DNA of 32,995 bases, from assembly GCA_021809755.1 (NCBI GenBank), contig JAJZJZ010000011.1, positions 1-32,995 on the forward strand, in the 5' to 3' direction. The DNA comes from Thermoplasmata archaeon. Its GTDB lineage: Archaea; Thermoplasmatota; Thermoplasmata; Thermoplasmatales; Thermoplasmataceae. Below the pieces are notes generated by a model. The model was not told the DNA's origin and made no database searches. It saw only the letters and a program-made list of their open reading frames with translations. This document shows, in pieces, positions 1 through 7,867 of this stretch. Within the stretch, counting starts at the first letter, position 1. Each line of letters begins with the position of its first letter. Both the position numbers and the translations under genes were made by a program.

Positions 1-46
1 ATGAAATGTTTTTCATATTCGGTATTGCAGACATGAGTTCATCCAT
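1..46 (-). CDS. Partial ORF running off the left edge
   Basis: A minus-strand frame is open from position 115 to the window edge. The first ATG in it is at 46, with a second Met three codons later (MDELMSAIPNM...). Upstream of the ATG the frame still reads plausibly (NINSLGYKDKSQHGKVSY) back to a TAG at 116-118, but holds no ATG, GTG or TTG. That suggests either a start at 46 or a decayed 5' end. The product is not recognised and most of the gene lies outside the window. Confidence 0.25.
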   Translation of the reverse strand, partial: MDELMSAIPNMKNIS

Positions 47-115
47 GGAATATGAAACCTTACCATGCTGTGATTTATCTTTATATCCAAGAGAGTTAAT
101 GTTAGCACTATCAAG

Positions 116-612
116 CTAAACAAATACAAAAATTAACCAACAGACAATAAAAATAAAAACTTCCAAAACTCTCTAATGAAGGTTATTTTATTATGACAAG
201 GCAACCATAAGATAAGCGGTTCTCAATTTCAAGGCGTTGACAGTGCCACCATAGTATTTTTTTTCTATTTAGGAACATCATACTCATCGATCCATTATCA
301 TTCTCAACGTTGAGCAGGACAATTTTTACTCTTGCACCCACTCCTTATCCAGGAAAAACTTAAACGTATCAATAAAGCGGAATTGCAATTGTTACAAACT
401 TAATTTTCAAATCCATTTTATGTTCAATCTCTTTAAGAATTGAATATTAAATTTCTCTATCTCAAATTGAGAGTCATGGTTTGATCGAAAATAAAACTAA
501 AAATTGATTTCAGGTATCTCAAAAATATCCGAACATGAATTTGCAGATACTCGAAATATGTATCCGAATGCATGGACCATATACGGTATCTCATTTTATC
601 TCAATTTGAGAC
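116..612. other. AT-rich intergenic stretch with two related palindromes
   Basis: No convincing coding frame is seen here. Two 13-bp palindromes of the same kind occur: TCTCAAATTGAGA at 460-472 and TCTCAATTTGAGA at 599-611. Both share TTGAGA arms with the tandem repeat that begins at 613, so the whole stretch may be one binding-site array. Confidence 0.45.
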
Positions 613-807
613 AAATTGATATATCAAATTGAGAGGAATTGAGATAAACTGAGATAGTAAATTGAGATAGTTGACCAAAATTGATATATCAAATTGAGAG
701 GAATTGAGATAAACTGAGATAGGAAATTGAGATAGTTGACCAAAATTGATATATCAAATTGAGAGGAATTGAGATAAACTGAGATAGTAAATTGAGAACC
801 AAAATTG
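613..807. repeat. 65-bp tandem repeat, about three copies
   Basis: Units start at 613, 678 and 743, giving an exact 65-bp period, with a few bases of a fourth unit from 802. The third copy lacks 6 bp (TAGTTG), so it is 59 bp long. Each unit begins with the 12-bp perfect palindrome TTGATATATCAA (616-627, 681-692, 746-757), followed by three or four spaced ATTGAGA/ACTGAGAT motifs. This arrangement resembles iterons or a partition/regulator site. The frame that stays open through it on the minus strand is a low-complexity by-product of the repeat and not a gene. Function unknown. Confidence 0.85.
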
Positions 808-848
808 AAAAATAGGTTTTTCATTTACGAAATAGAGTTCCAAGAATA

Positions 849-1034
849 ATGATAAAACAGTTAGCCACTTTTAAATTTCTGACGAAACGACAGCGGACCA
901 TTGAATATTTCAAAACAAAAAGCATCATTTCAATGGAGAATTTGGATACCTATTACAAAACACATCGGGGGAATGTCAGAAGTAAGATGGAAGCTGCAAT
1001 GGAAGAGATGAACGGCCCATGGATCATAATATAG
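849..1034 (+). CDS. Hypothetical protein, 61 aa, doubtful
   Basis: This is a short, basic reading frame starting with ATG just after the tandem repeats. The protein has a central KSIISMENLDTYYKTHRGNV stretch that could be a small helical or HTH-like fold, but I do not recognise it. No clear Shine-Dalgarno or well-placed TATA box is visible. The DNA that follows carries another frame with protein-like composition but no start codon, so this may be the remnant of a longer gene broken by frameshifts. Confidence 0.3.
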   Translation: MIKQLATFKFLTKRQRTIEYFKTKSIISMENLDTYYKTHRGNVRSKMEAAMEEMNGPWIII

Positions 1035-1454
1035 GAATTGCGCTTCCTTAAGTTATTGACATTAGAGCACTTGCTCTGGATGCAATCAAGGTCGGAAAGG
1101 ATGATAGGATTGGTAGCACGTTTATGAGCAAAATTCTGATTGAATTAATTTAGGACATACTTCGAGTTAAACTTTTTTCCGAATCATTTACCGCATCGGG
1201 TTAAAAATAAGAAGAGAAGCTATGGCGTTAAAAGGATTGTAAGCCGTTTTTAATATTTATTTGTGATTTACCGTATTTCATGCAATTTCCTGTGTTGGCA
1301 AACTTGCCCAACATGATAGACTAATGTACCCGTTCCGATTCTTGCCGGTTTGCATAGAAGAATTAGTGTTAAACCTCTAACCCTTTTTTCCCCAATAGGA
1401 CATTCTCTACACCCTGCTTACAGAGTTAGTTTGTTAAGATTATGTAAATACACT
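1035..1454. other. Gap with possible decayed coding sequence
   Basis: The plus-strand frame 1052-1153 reads like protein (DIRALALDAIKVGKDDRIGS...) after a TAA at 1049-1051 and has no convincing start, so it may be the decayed continuation of the preceding ORF. An imperfect inverted repeat (TGTTGGCAA...TTGCCCAACA) sits at about 1292-1313. Nothing else is supportable. Confidence 0.35.
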
Positions 1455-2543
1455 TTAAAATTCATACTTTGATAGATTTGTCTCCATATCTTCAATTGTC
1501 ATAATTAAGCCAACAACCATATAAATGAAATAGGGAACAAGTTCCTCTCTTAGCCCGCTGGTCATGTCTATAAGTCCTCTTAGATAAATTTCAAGGGTTT
1601 CTATCATCTTCTTGGAATTTTCTACAACCATCTCATACAACTTGGTTGCATTTTCTGAAATATACCCCCTAGCTTTTTTTGAATTTCCTACTGCAACTCC
1701 TGTACCAATAGCAACAGATAACAGTACAACTTGTAGCCAAAGAGGCAAACCTGTTATTAGTCCAACTAATCCCTTTACTCCTGCGACCAATATCAGTCCT
1801 ATATAACTAATAATTTCCAATATTACTTTAATCAGAAGAAACAGTGCCCAATAAATTCCCTCCCCCACAACACACGCTGAGACCCCTATTAGTGAAAGAG
1901 AAAGTGCTCCAGATTCTGTAGACACAATAGTTTTCACTGCGGCACCCAGATCAATGGGTTCAATGATTCCATCTCTGGAAAAGTCCTTATCCTTAGTTAC
2001 AACTGATTTGATTCCAAACCTTAGTCCTACTTTAACAAAGGAAGCGTCATTTCCATACTTATCCTTAAACTTAGCAAGGGCCTTATGCTCTACCTCAAAC
2101 TCTGATTCGTTTACCAGTGTAATTTTGGAAAGCAGCTTAGCCGCATGCATTTTTGCTTTTTGCATGGAACTCCCCTTGGGCAGGTCTAATTTTATTTGTT
2201 CATAGACTTCTTTTTCAATAGATTTTGGGGCAAACAATCTTACGAAAGCCGATGAGAAAATCCTTTCAATGCTTGAATATTTTCCCGAAGCAACCCTAAA
2301 ACAGTCGGCGATAATTATATTGGAATCAACAACGAATGCAAGAGATGCTTTTGCCGTTTCTTCCATTGAAAAGAGGTTTACCAGAACTTCTTCCCTTATC
2401 ACTTCATAAACTTCAACAGGAAGCTTTCTGGCAACATCTGCTATTGCCTTTTTTACCAACTGTTCATCGTATTTTATATCTTTCCAATTTTCTGGCAAAT
2501 AATCCTTTATCCTTTCCCACAGTTCGCTGAATTTCTCTTCCAA
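1455..2543 (-). CDS. PIN-domain nuclease with C-terminal membrane helices
   Basis: This 362-residue protein has three parts. Residues 1-65 are a charged helical N-terminus. Residues ~68-200 are a PIN (VapC-like) ribonuclease domain: beta-strand plus Asp (FVVDSN, D73), acidic helix (SIEKEVYEQ, E110/E112), GNDASFV (D166) and TKDKDF (D185/D187). From ~residue 215 there are hydrophobic segments (~232-256, 258-284), and a last one (~335-350, YFIYMVVGLIMTI) near the C-terminus. The start is TTG at 2543, because the TATA box (about 2560-2573) sits ~25 bp upstream, as for a leaderless transcript. PIN domains are metal-dependent RNases. Membrane anchoring of one is unusual and suggests an effector held at the membrane, which is inference. 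It stands alone, with no small antitoxin ORF beside it. Confidence 0.7.
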   Translation of the reverse strand: MEEKFSELWERIKDYLPENWKDIKYDEQLVKKAIADVARKLPVEVYEVIREEVLVNLFSMEETAKASLAFVVDSNIIIADCFRVASGKYSSIERIFSSAFVRLFAPKSIEKEVYEQIKLDLPKGSSMQKAKMHAAKLLSKITLVNESEFEVEHKALAKFKDKYGNDASFVKVGLRFGIKSVVTKDKDFSRDGIIEPIDLGAAVKTIVSTESGALSLSLIGVSACVVGEGIYWALFLLIKVILEIISYIGLILVAGVKGLVGLITGLPLWLQVVLLSVAIGTGVAVGNSKKARGYISENATKLYEMVVENSKKMIETLEIYLRGLIDMTSGLREELVPYFIYMVVGLIMTIEDMETNLSKYEF

Positions 2544-2559
2544 CCAAGGTAATATGTAT

Positions 2560-2573
2560 TTTTAATATATAAA
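2560..2573 (-). promoter_or_regulatory. TATA box for the PIN-membrane gene
   Basis: On the minus strand the region reads CTTTATATATTAAAAA, about 20-28 bp before the TTG start at 2543. This spacing fits an archaeal leaderless promoter and supports the TTG start. Confidence 0.55.
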
Positions 2574-2918
2574 GTGGTTTCAGAACTCCTGACCCAAATC
2601 GCTTGTATAGGGGTTATTTTTAAGGTTAGAAAAAAGAATTAAGATGAACTCAATCTTTCATCTGAAACTCTAATTTTTCTTTATACCGGGGAAGACCCAA
2701 AAGCTATTTTTTCTTCACTTAAAATCGAATACTTCATACTCCTCATTCTGTGGAACTGTAAGCAAAATCATTTTTTTTAAAGTATGTGTTCAATTCAACG
2801 ACCATACAATCCTCCCCGTATAGTTTTTATAAACTGCAAGAATTAAATATATTGACCGATACAAAATTATTTGCACCCGCGTACAATTGAGGAAAGATTT
2901 ACGGGGTGATTAAGCTAA

Positions 2919-3347
2919 ATGGCAGAATTCGGGCGAACTAATAATACCGACAGGAATGGTGGTCAAAAATTCATAGGAAAGGGTAATGGACTAAAAGGAC
3001 CTGAACCTTTTAACGTAAAGCACAGGAAAAAAAGGACAAGGAAAAACCTTGAGGAGATGCGAATGCGTCGAACAAAAGTCGATAAGGCTTTGCGACCTTA
3101 CTTAGGTAAAATCGTGAATCTCACTCTGAGAACTGAAGTTGGGAAGTACAAAAAAGGTTGGTTCTTTGTTTCACGTTTAGAGATTGAGAATGTATTCTTA
3201 ATTGAGGCACGAGATAATAACGATAATCCACAAGAGATCCAGAAAGAGAAAGAAATTCCCGTTTTGAAGGAGAAAATCTATTGCATATTCGACGGTAAAA
3301 AGAGAATTTGGCCACAACGAGGGTCTTTACCAGTTTCAGAGACTTGA
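2919..3347 (+). CDS. Hypothetical basic protein, 142 aa
   Basis: The product is not recognised. The N-terminal ~60 residues are glycine/asparagine-rich, then strongly basic (KHRKKRTRKNLEEMRMRRTK). The C-terminal ~80 residues look like a small beta-rich fold (LGKIVNLTLRTEVGKYKKGW, then LEIENVFLIEA), possibly an SH3-like barrel. A strong Shine-Dalgarno (GGGGTGAT at about 2903-2910) precedes ATG 2919, so the transcript has a leader. A TATA-like AATATA lies near 2847. The next ~700 bp hold decayed or tiny membrane-protein frames on the same strand, so this may head a former operon. Confidence 0.5.
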   Translation: MAEFGRTNNTDRNGGQKFIGKGNGLKGPEPFNVKHRKKRTRKNLEEMRMRRTKVDKALRPYLGKIVNLTLRTEVGKYKKGWFFVSRLEIENVFLIEARDNNDNPQEIQKEKEIPVLKEKIYCIFDGKKRIWPQRGSLPVSET

Positions 3348-3364
3348 AGAAATAGAAACAGAGT

Positions 3365-3563
3365 ATATGGGGCCTTATTGTTATAATTCTTGTTCCCGGA
3401 CTTGCAGCTGCATTGATACCTTTTGCTACCGGAGTACATAGACTTGAGCAATTTGTCCATGAAGGCTGCAGGATTGGAGTGGTATTATGTAGGATTCAGC
3501 GTTCTCGGTTTAACAGTCATAGGTTTTGCTTTGGAGGAAATCTACAGGGAAAGAAAAAGTTAA
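3365..3563 (+). pseudogene. Small two-helix membrane protein broken by a frameshift
   Basis: The frame from 3365 reads IWGLIVIILVPGLAAALIPF followed by ATGVHRLEQFV, a good transmembrane segment, but has no start codon after an upstream TAG. A second segment follows in the +1-shifted frame from ATG 3459 to TAA 3561-3563 (MKAAGLEWYYVGFSVLGLTV, then a charged tail EEIYRERKS). Joined near 3450-3459 they would make one two-helix protein. Either one gene has been frameshifted, or only the 34-residue downstream ORF (3459-3563) is translated. No family is recognised. Confidence 0.4.
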
Positions 3564-3586
3564 TAGCGTTATGTTACTAGAGTAGT

Positions 3587-3841
3587 ATGAAGCAAGGAAC
3601 CATAATAAGAGGAGTTGATGCTTATTGGCCTTATGCGCTCCTTGTCATTGGCATAATCATTACTGTGTTTTCCCTGTGGGCTGCTTTCCATGTTACCTGA
3701 AGAAAGCATATCACCGGTTCAAGCTTAAATGCCCTTGGCAACGCTTCCATGTTAAGCATCCTCACTGCCTTTGAAGTATTTTCCACTCCTGCAGGTAATG
3801 GAATAATCAATATTTTTAACCTACAGAAAATGTCTATTTAG
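3587..3841 (+). pseudogene. Short membrane protein ORF with in-frame TGA
   Basis: ATG 3587 opens a 37-residue protein with one transmembrane helix (AYWPYALLVIGIIITVFSLW) ending at TGA 3698-3700. The same frame stays open for another 46 codons to TAG 3839-3841, with protein-like composition (SLNALGNASMLSILTAFEVF...). This is either an intact 37-aa membrane peptide or an 84-codon gene interrupted by one nonsense codon. I favour decay, because its neighbour is also broken. Confidence 0.35.
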
Positions 3842-3913
3842 GAAAGGCTTCACTTTTAGTTTATGCCCTTATTATTAGGTAAAATTTAATACGCCATTTG
3901 CTCATGCTTTCAT

Positions 3914-4027
3914 GTGTCAAAGAAAGGTAGCAGCAAAACACCTCCACCGGCACCAGCAAACCCGTTATACCCAAGTACCTCTGGACAACCATCAGGAAAG
4001 GGGCGCGGGAATAAACCTAAAAACTAA
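3914..4027 (+). CDS. Possible 37-aa Pro/Ser/Gly-rich ORF or tail
   Basis: A GTG-initiated frame gives a 37-residue peptide rich in Pro, Ser, Gly and Lys (SKKGSSKTPPPAPANP...SGKGRGNKPKN), resembling the disordered C-terminal tail of a membrane or surface protein. The frame upstream of the GTG opens only after a TAA shortly before. It may be the detached tail of the decayed membrane-protein cluster. Weak support. Confidence 0.25.
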   Translation: MSKKGSSKTPPPAPANPLYPSTSGQPSGKGRGNKPKN

Positions 4028-4282
4028 GTAGAATCTACGAATTCTACTCATTTATTTTTATTCATAACAAATTTATAAAAGATTTAAGAGGCACTTCAAA
4101 ACAGGCAGGTCAATTATATCTATCAAATTCTTGTCCTTAGAATGATTATGCTCATATTTTCAGAGAATGTCATTTTTTATCATCATACCATGGTACCATC
4201 TTACCATATTCTTTCATGATATCCAACCAAAGGTACATATTCTCAGGTTATGCCTATAATTTATAATGTCTCGTCTTAACAG

Positions 4283-4942
4283 TTAATGCTTTCTTGGAGT
4301 AAGAATAAAACATCCTCCTCCCCAAACAACTACCTTGTTATTTAACCCTCTAACAGGATTTCGATCCATGCCTAAGTAGAGGGTTGGGTCAATGAGCTTT
4401 TTATTTAGATCAGACCTTCCCTTTTGCACTTTCAATGCATTTTCCAATGCCTCATACCTTTTCTGTATAATTTCTTTAGTGTTTTCAAGGGCTTCCATTT
4501 TGCAGTGTTTTTGGGTATAAAAGACAAATAGTCCACCTTTGAATATTTTTTCATCACCTTCCATTTCCACAGCAGTCGATATTCTCCCAAAATCTTTCAT
4601 TACCTCTTTTGAAACACTACAAACACTATTTTTAACCTCTATTGCTGCGAAGGGAAGTAATTTACTGTCTCTGACAACTATGTCGTATCTGTAATTCGGA
4701 TGCCATTTTGTAATTTTTTTTCCCGTTGGGGCATCTTCCGAATCTTTCCACGTTTCTTCTAGAAATATTAGTGATTCATTTAATCCTTCTTTTAAACTTT
4801 TGGCGATACTTACTGAGATGAAATATTCTGGCCCACCTCCTAATGTTTGAAAATTTTTTGTGAGTTTATTATAATCCTTTTTTGCCTGATTTATGCCTGA
4901 TATAACGCAGTCAACAACATTTCCTATTGAAATATTTGCCAC
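4283..4942 (-). CDS. Solitary PD-(D/E)XK-like nuclease
   Basis: The likely product is about 219 residues. A TATA box (AATTATATAG, ~4960-4970 on the minus strand) lies inside the longest frame, which begins at ATG 4978, so transcription must start later. GTG 4942 is correctly placed ~22 bp downstream. The nuclease signature is YRYDIVV (Asp) followed 15 residues later by AAIEVKNS (ExK), preceded by a helix with a conserved-type Glu (PEYFISVSIAKSL). This D...ExK arrangement on a beta-hairpin is typical of restriction-endonuclease-like folds. The N-terminal half (INQAKKDYNKLTKNFQTLGG) is helical. No methyltransferase or partner adjoins it. It may be a defence or repair nuclease; the substrate is unknown. 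Confidence 0.5.
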   Translation of the reverse strand: MANISIGNVVDCVISGINQAKKDYNKLTKNFQTLGGGPEYFISVSIAKSLKEGLNESLIFLEETWKDSEDAPTGKKITKWHPNYRYDIVVRDSKLLPFAAIEVKNSVCSVSKEVMKDFGRISTAVEMEGDEKIFKGGLFVFYTQKHCKMEALENTKEIIQKRYEALENALKVQKGRSDLNKKLIDPTLYLGMDRNPVRGLNNKVVVWGGGCFILTPRKH

Positions 4943-5130
4943 AAATATTAATAACTTTATGCTATATAATTTGATCATTTAAGTAAGAATTTATGCGATA
5001 GGGTATAAGCCTAATAGATTGAAAATATTCATCATAGTCATCCTTGTGGTCTCGATTTATGACGATGTTCCATATTATTGAAAACTTCAAAATGCAAGAT
5101 TAGTTAAATAAACATATTGTCATGTTATCA

Positions 5131-5150
5131 ATTGAGGTTTTCCTAAAACC
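5131..5150 (+). repeat. Left terminal inverted repeat of the IS5-type element
   Basis: It begins ATTGAGGTTTTCC. Its reverse complement matches the right end with two mismatches. TSD base triplet TCA lies immediately outside. Confidence 0.85.
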
Positions 5151-5270
5151 TTCATTTACGTTTGATATCTTTCTCGATTCCTGAAAAATCGTTTTTTTAA
5201 TCCAAATATTGTGTGAAAAATAACCTATTTCACCATGTTTTTCCCTGTATTTTCTCTAAATTTCTATGGC

Positions 5271-6197
5271 TTACGCTATCCGGTCAAGATATCTTGATCT
5301 CATGAGATTATAGCATATGGCTGTGAGATAGGTCTTCACCCTCACTCTCTGCACTGTTGTTACCATTACATGGAAGAAATGGAACATCCCCTTGAAGAAC
5401 GCATAGGGATGTTCCACCGCTGATCTTATCCTGGATATGCGGATATTCCGTCTTATGCTCTTGACCGGCAGTGGATGACCTCTCACAGCACGATCCATTG
5501 TCCCATTGATGCCTTTGCATTCTGACCCAAAATATCCCTTATCCCTGTAACATATAATACCGGGAATGCTGAGATCAATCTGTGAATCATGTACATTCGC
5601 CGGTGTTACTGACAGTTTCTCTATTATTTTTATCTCGTTGACAAGGGTATGCGCCTTGTATCCGAAATGCTTTTCATGATTCTTTGTTGCTGATGTTCCG
5701 TCTTTAGATCTGCGTGTCTTTGCATCCTCACCCCTGGGTTTACCATATTCTCCCCTGTCTGATTCGATGAAGGAAGCATCCTGCATTGTTCCATGTTTTA
5801 TTCTTATGTGCCTGGCCATGATCTGGTCTCTTATTTCATTGAAAACGAGACGATCCTTGCCCGTTTTGGATAATCTTTCACGGAAATACCATATGGTATT
5901 CCGATCCGGCAGTTTCTCAGGATATCCCAGGAAGTTCATGAATGATATGCGATCCCTGATCTCCCTTTCCACCTGCGGATCTGAGAGGTTATACCACTGC
6001 TGCAGCAACAGTATCTTCACCATGAGTACAGGATCATAATTTGGTCTTCCTCCCTTCTCCGTATCGTTATCGTAGAGATCCGACAATATTGGCCTGATCT
6101 TTTCGAAGTCAATTCGATCTGATATGCCTGTTAAGGGATCACCAAGTGTTTCAATCTCCTTATAGAGTTCGGATAAGCCGGTGTGGTAAAGATTCAT
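5271..6197 (-). CDS. IS5-family DDE transposase
   Basis: This 308-residue transposase catalyses cut-and-paste movement of the surrounding element. Its N-terminal region has the conserved IS5 pattern (RPNYDPVLMVKILLLQQWYN then LSDPQVEREI, and the 'LPDRNTIWYFRERL' block at ~97-109). The catalytic triad is visible as D140 (MQDASFIES), D219 (CYRDKGYFG) and E262 (RSAVEHPYAFFK), with a basic hairpin after the last strand. The length is normal for the family and there are no frameshifts. Its base composition is more GC-rich than its surroundings, consistent with recent arrival. It lies just upstream of the tyrosine-recombinase gene and is transcribed away from it. Confidence 0.93.
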   Translation of the reverse strand: MNLYHTGLSELYKEIETLGDPLTGISDRIDFEKIRPILSDLYDNDTEKGGRPNYDPVLMVKILLLQQWYNLSDPQVEREIRDRISFMNFLGYPEKLPDRNTIWYFRERLSKTGKDRLVFNEIRDQIMARHIRIKHGTMQDASFIESDRGEYGKPRGEDAKTRRSKDGTSATKNHEKHFGYKAHTLVNEIKIIEKLSVTPANVHDSQIDLSIPGIICYRDKGYFGSECKGINGTMDRAVRGHPLPVKSIRRNIRISRIRSAVEHPYAFFKGMFHFFHVMVTTVQRVRVKTYLTAICYNLMRSRYLDRIA

Positions 6198-6359
6198 ATC
6201 TCTTGATCATGAGGTCATGAAAAAGGATTTCGGTCAGGGTTTTTGGAAATCCTCAATTCACTTTCTTTAATTGCTATATATACTCACCATAACCTTATGA
6301 CAGAGATCTCTCAGGACACTATTAACAAACATATTTAAAGACTTACATAATGTCATGTT

Positions 6360-6995
6360 ATGCCTTTGCCTGTTCCGAAGAGCATGATGATCCAGTCATC
6401 CGGAAGATCTCTCTCAATAGATTTTTTTTCAGATGAGGAAGTTCAGAAGATCTTCCTTGAGATCTCCAACAAGATCATAACCGATAAGCGAAGATCGGGA
6501 AAACATAAAAGATATTTTCTCCTGGTTCAGTTCTTATACAGAACAGGTGCAAGGATCGATGAGGTCTTGATTATAAGACCTGCGAATATTAATCTGGGAA
6601 CAAATTCAATCAGAATGAAGACACTCAAACAGGGAAAGGATAAGAAAACCAGAATACAAAGGGAGAAGTATAGAATCATACCTTTGCATTCAGAGCTGAG
6701 GGATGCATATATGCAATACCTCTTGGATATGAACATATCAACAAAATCTGAGGATCCTTTATTTCCGATGTCAAGGCAGGTTGTCGATCTATACATGAAG
6801 AAATTGCAGGAAAGCTTAGGATTCAGGATACATGCTCATAAATTTAGGCATACATTTGCAGTTAAGGCCATAATCGATAATGTTCCTTTGAATGTATTAC
6901 AGCAGTGGCTGGGACATTCCTCTGTTTTTACAACAAGTATTTACACCCAGATTACTGGGATGGATACCTCTGAGTTTATGGGGAGGGTGAGATAG
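6360..6995 (+). CDS. Tyrosine recombinase/integrase
   Basis: This 211-residue protein consists essentially of a catalytic domain with a short (~20 aa) N-terminus, lacking the usual SAM-like core-binding domain. The active-site set is complete: R65 (RTGARIDEVL), a Lys in the beta-hairpin (~K87-K95), H160-x-x-R163 (HAHKFRHTFA), H186 (WLGHSS) and nucleophile Y195 (SIYTQI). It performs strand exchange between specific DNA sites. ATG 6360 is preceded by a TATA-like ATATTTAAA about 25 bp upstream, suggesting a leaderless transcript. The next gene starts at the base after its stop codon, so the two form an operon. Short integrases of this kind can be XerA-like resolvases or element integrases. Which one cannot be decided here. 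Confidence 0.85.
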   Translation: MPLPVPKSMMIQSSGRSLSIDFFSDEEVQKIFLEISNKIITDKRRSGKHKRYFLLVQFLYRTGARIDEVLIIRPANINLGTNSIRMKTLKQGKDKKTRIQREKYRIIPLHSELRDAYMQYLLDMNISTKSEDPLFPMSRQVVDLYMKKLQESLGFRIHAHKFRHTFAVKAIIDNVPLNVLQQWLGHSSVFTTSIYTQITGMDTSEFMGRVR

Positions 6996-7718
6996 TTGGG
7001 TTTTGTAAGTTATGAAATAACGTTATTTCTCCCAAATGGGAAACCTGCATCGGGAGCAGAAATAATTGCATTCAATAAGAATGCAATTGCGCCTTCGTCC
7101 AAAACTTTTTATGGAGCTACAAACAACAATGGATATTATAAATGGGCTGCATTAGCCACAGGATATTATAAAGATACTTATGATTTCAAGGCACAAAAAG
7201 AGTTGGAAGGAATTCTATATATAGCTCACTGGACTGACAGACTCGACTCTACAAAGGGGCCATATATTCAAGAAATTACTATGCGAACTGAGTTCTTTGA
7301 GGAACTTAAAAAGTTTGATATTCCTACATTTGCAATTGATGGATTACAAAGGGATAGTCAGATGGAAATATTAACACTCATAAATGAATTAAACATCTGT
7401 ATTGCTCAAAAACTTCCAAATGCTTCAATTTCCGTTGGAACAAAAATTCTTGAGGGTCTTATTAGGATATATTTGAATAGATTGGGAAAATGGAAAGAAG
7501 ATATGAATAAAAAGACATTCGGTCAATTATTGGGGTCTCTGAAAGGAACAGATTTAGAGAATATAGGCTTGTACAATAAGCTAGACGCAATTAACTCGTT
7601 TAGGATTCCTGCAGTTCATTTTAAAGGCACTGATACAACAATTGATGAAGCTAGAATAGGAAACTCAGTAATTGTTGAATTTTTAAAGATTCTATACCCT
7701 TCAACTAGCTCAGTATAA
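6996..7718 (+). CDS. Beta-sandwich plus HEPN-like (DUF4145-type) protein
   Basis: This 240-residue protein starts with TTG immediately after the recombinase stop. A purine-rich GGGGAGGGTGAG just upstream acts as ribosome-binding site and fixes this start. Residues ~4-95 look like a carboxypeptidase-regulatory/transthyretin-type beta-sandwich (ITLFLPNGKPASGAEIIAF, then NNNGYYKWAALATGYY). Residues ~118-238 are all-helical and resemble DUF4145/HEPN proteins (SISVGTKILEGLIRIYLNRL). They include the RNase-type R-x4-H motif R203-IPAV-H208. HEPN domains are RNases or their regulators in toxin-antitoxin and abortive-infection systems. Coupling to a recombinase and this N-terminal fusion are unusual. 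Function inferred only. Confidence 0.6.
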   Translation: MGFVSYEITLFLPNGKPASGAEIIAFNKNAIAPSSKTFYGATNNNGYYKWAALATGYYKDTYDFKAQKELEGILYIAHWTDRLDSTKGPYIQEITMRTEFFEELKKFDIPTFAIDGLQRDSQMEILTLINELNICIAQKLPNASISVGTKILEGLIRIYLNRLGKWKEDMNKKTFGQLLGSLKGTDLENIGLYNKLDAINSFRIPAVHFKGTDTTIDEARIGNSVIVEFLKILYPSTSSV

Positions 7719-7867
7719 ACCGACATTAATTAGCCTCAAAGATAGAGAATTGGATTTTAAAAAAACCGAACTCTAAGCATTAATATAAAAATTGCATAAC
7801 TAATCGGTAGGATGTTTTAGGAAACACCCATTTAAATTTATGTGACTCCAAAATTCAAAGGTAACTA

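Larger units (their letters stand above)
5131..6257 (-). mobile_element. Complete IS5-family insertion sequence
   Basis: The element is 1127 bp, bounded by inverted repeats at 5131-5150 and 6238-6257. The ends begin ATTGAGG and match at all but two of about 20 positions. It is flanked by a 3-bp direct duplication, TCA at 5128-5130 and 6258-6260. A 3-bp TNA target duplication is typical of the IS1031 subgroup of IS5. The element carries one intact transposase gene and appears recent, as ends, target duplication and ORF are all intact. Confidence 0.85.

Noticed and set aside
624-824. 66-codon minus-strand frame through the tandem repeat
   Set aside because: It is a by-product of repeat units free of stop codons; the protein is low-complexity (repeated QFISI/SQFDIS) and has no promoter or ribosome-binding site.
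3121-3460. Minus-strand frames opposite the 142-aa hypothetical protein
   Set aside because: Antisense shadows with unnatural composition; the plus-strand gene has a strong Shine-Dalgarno.
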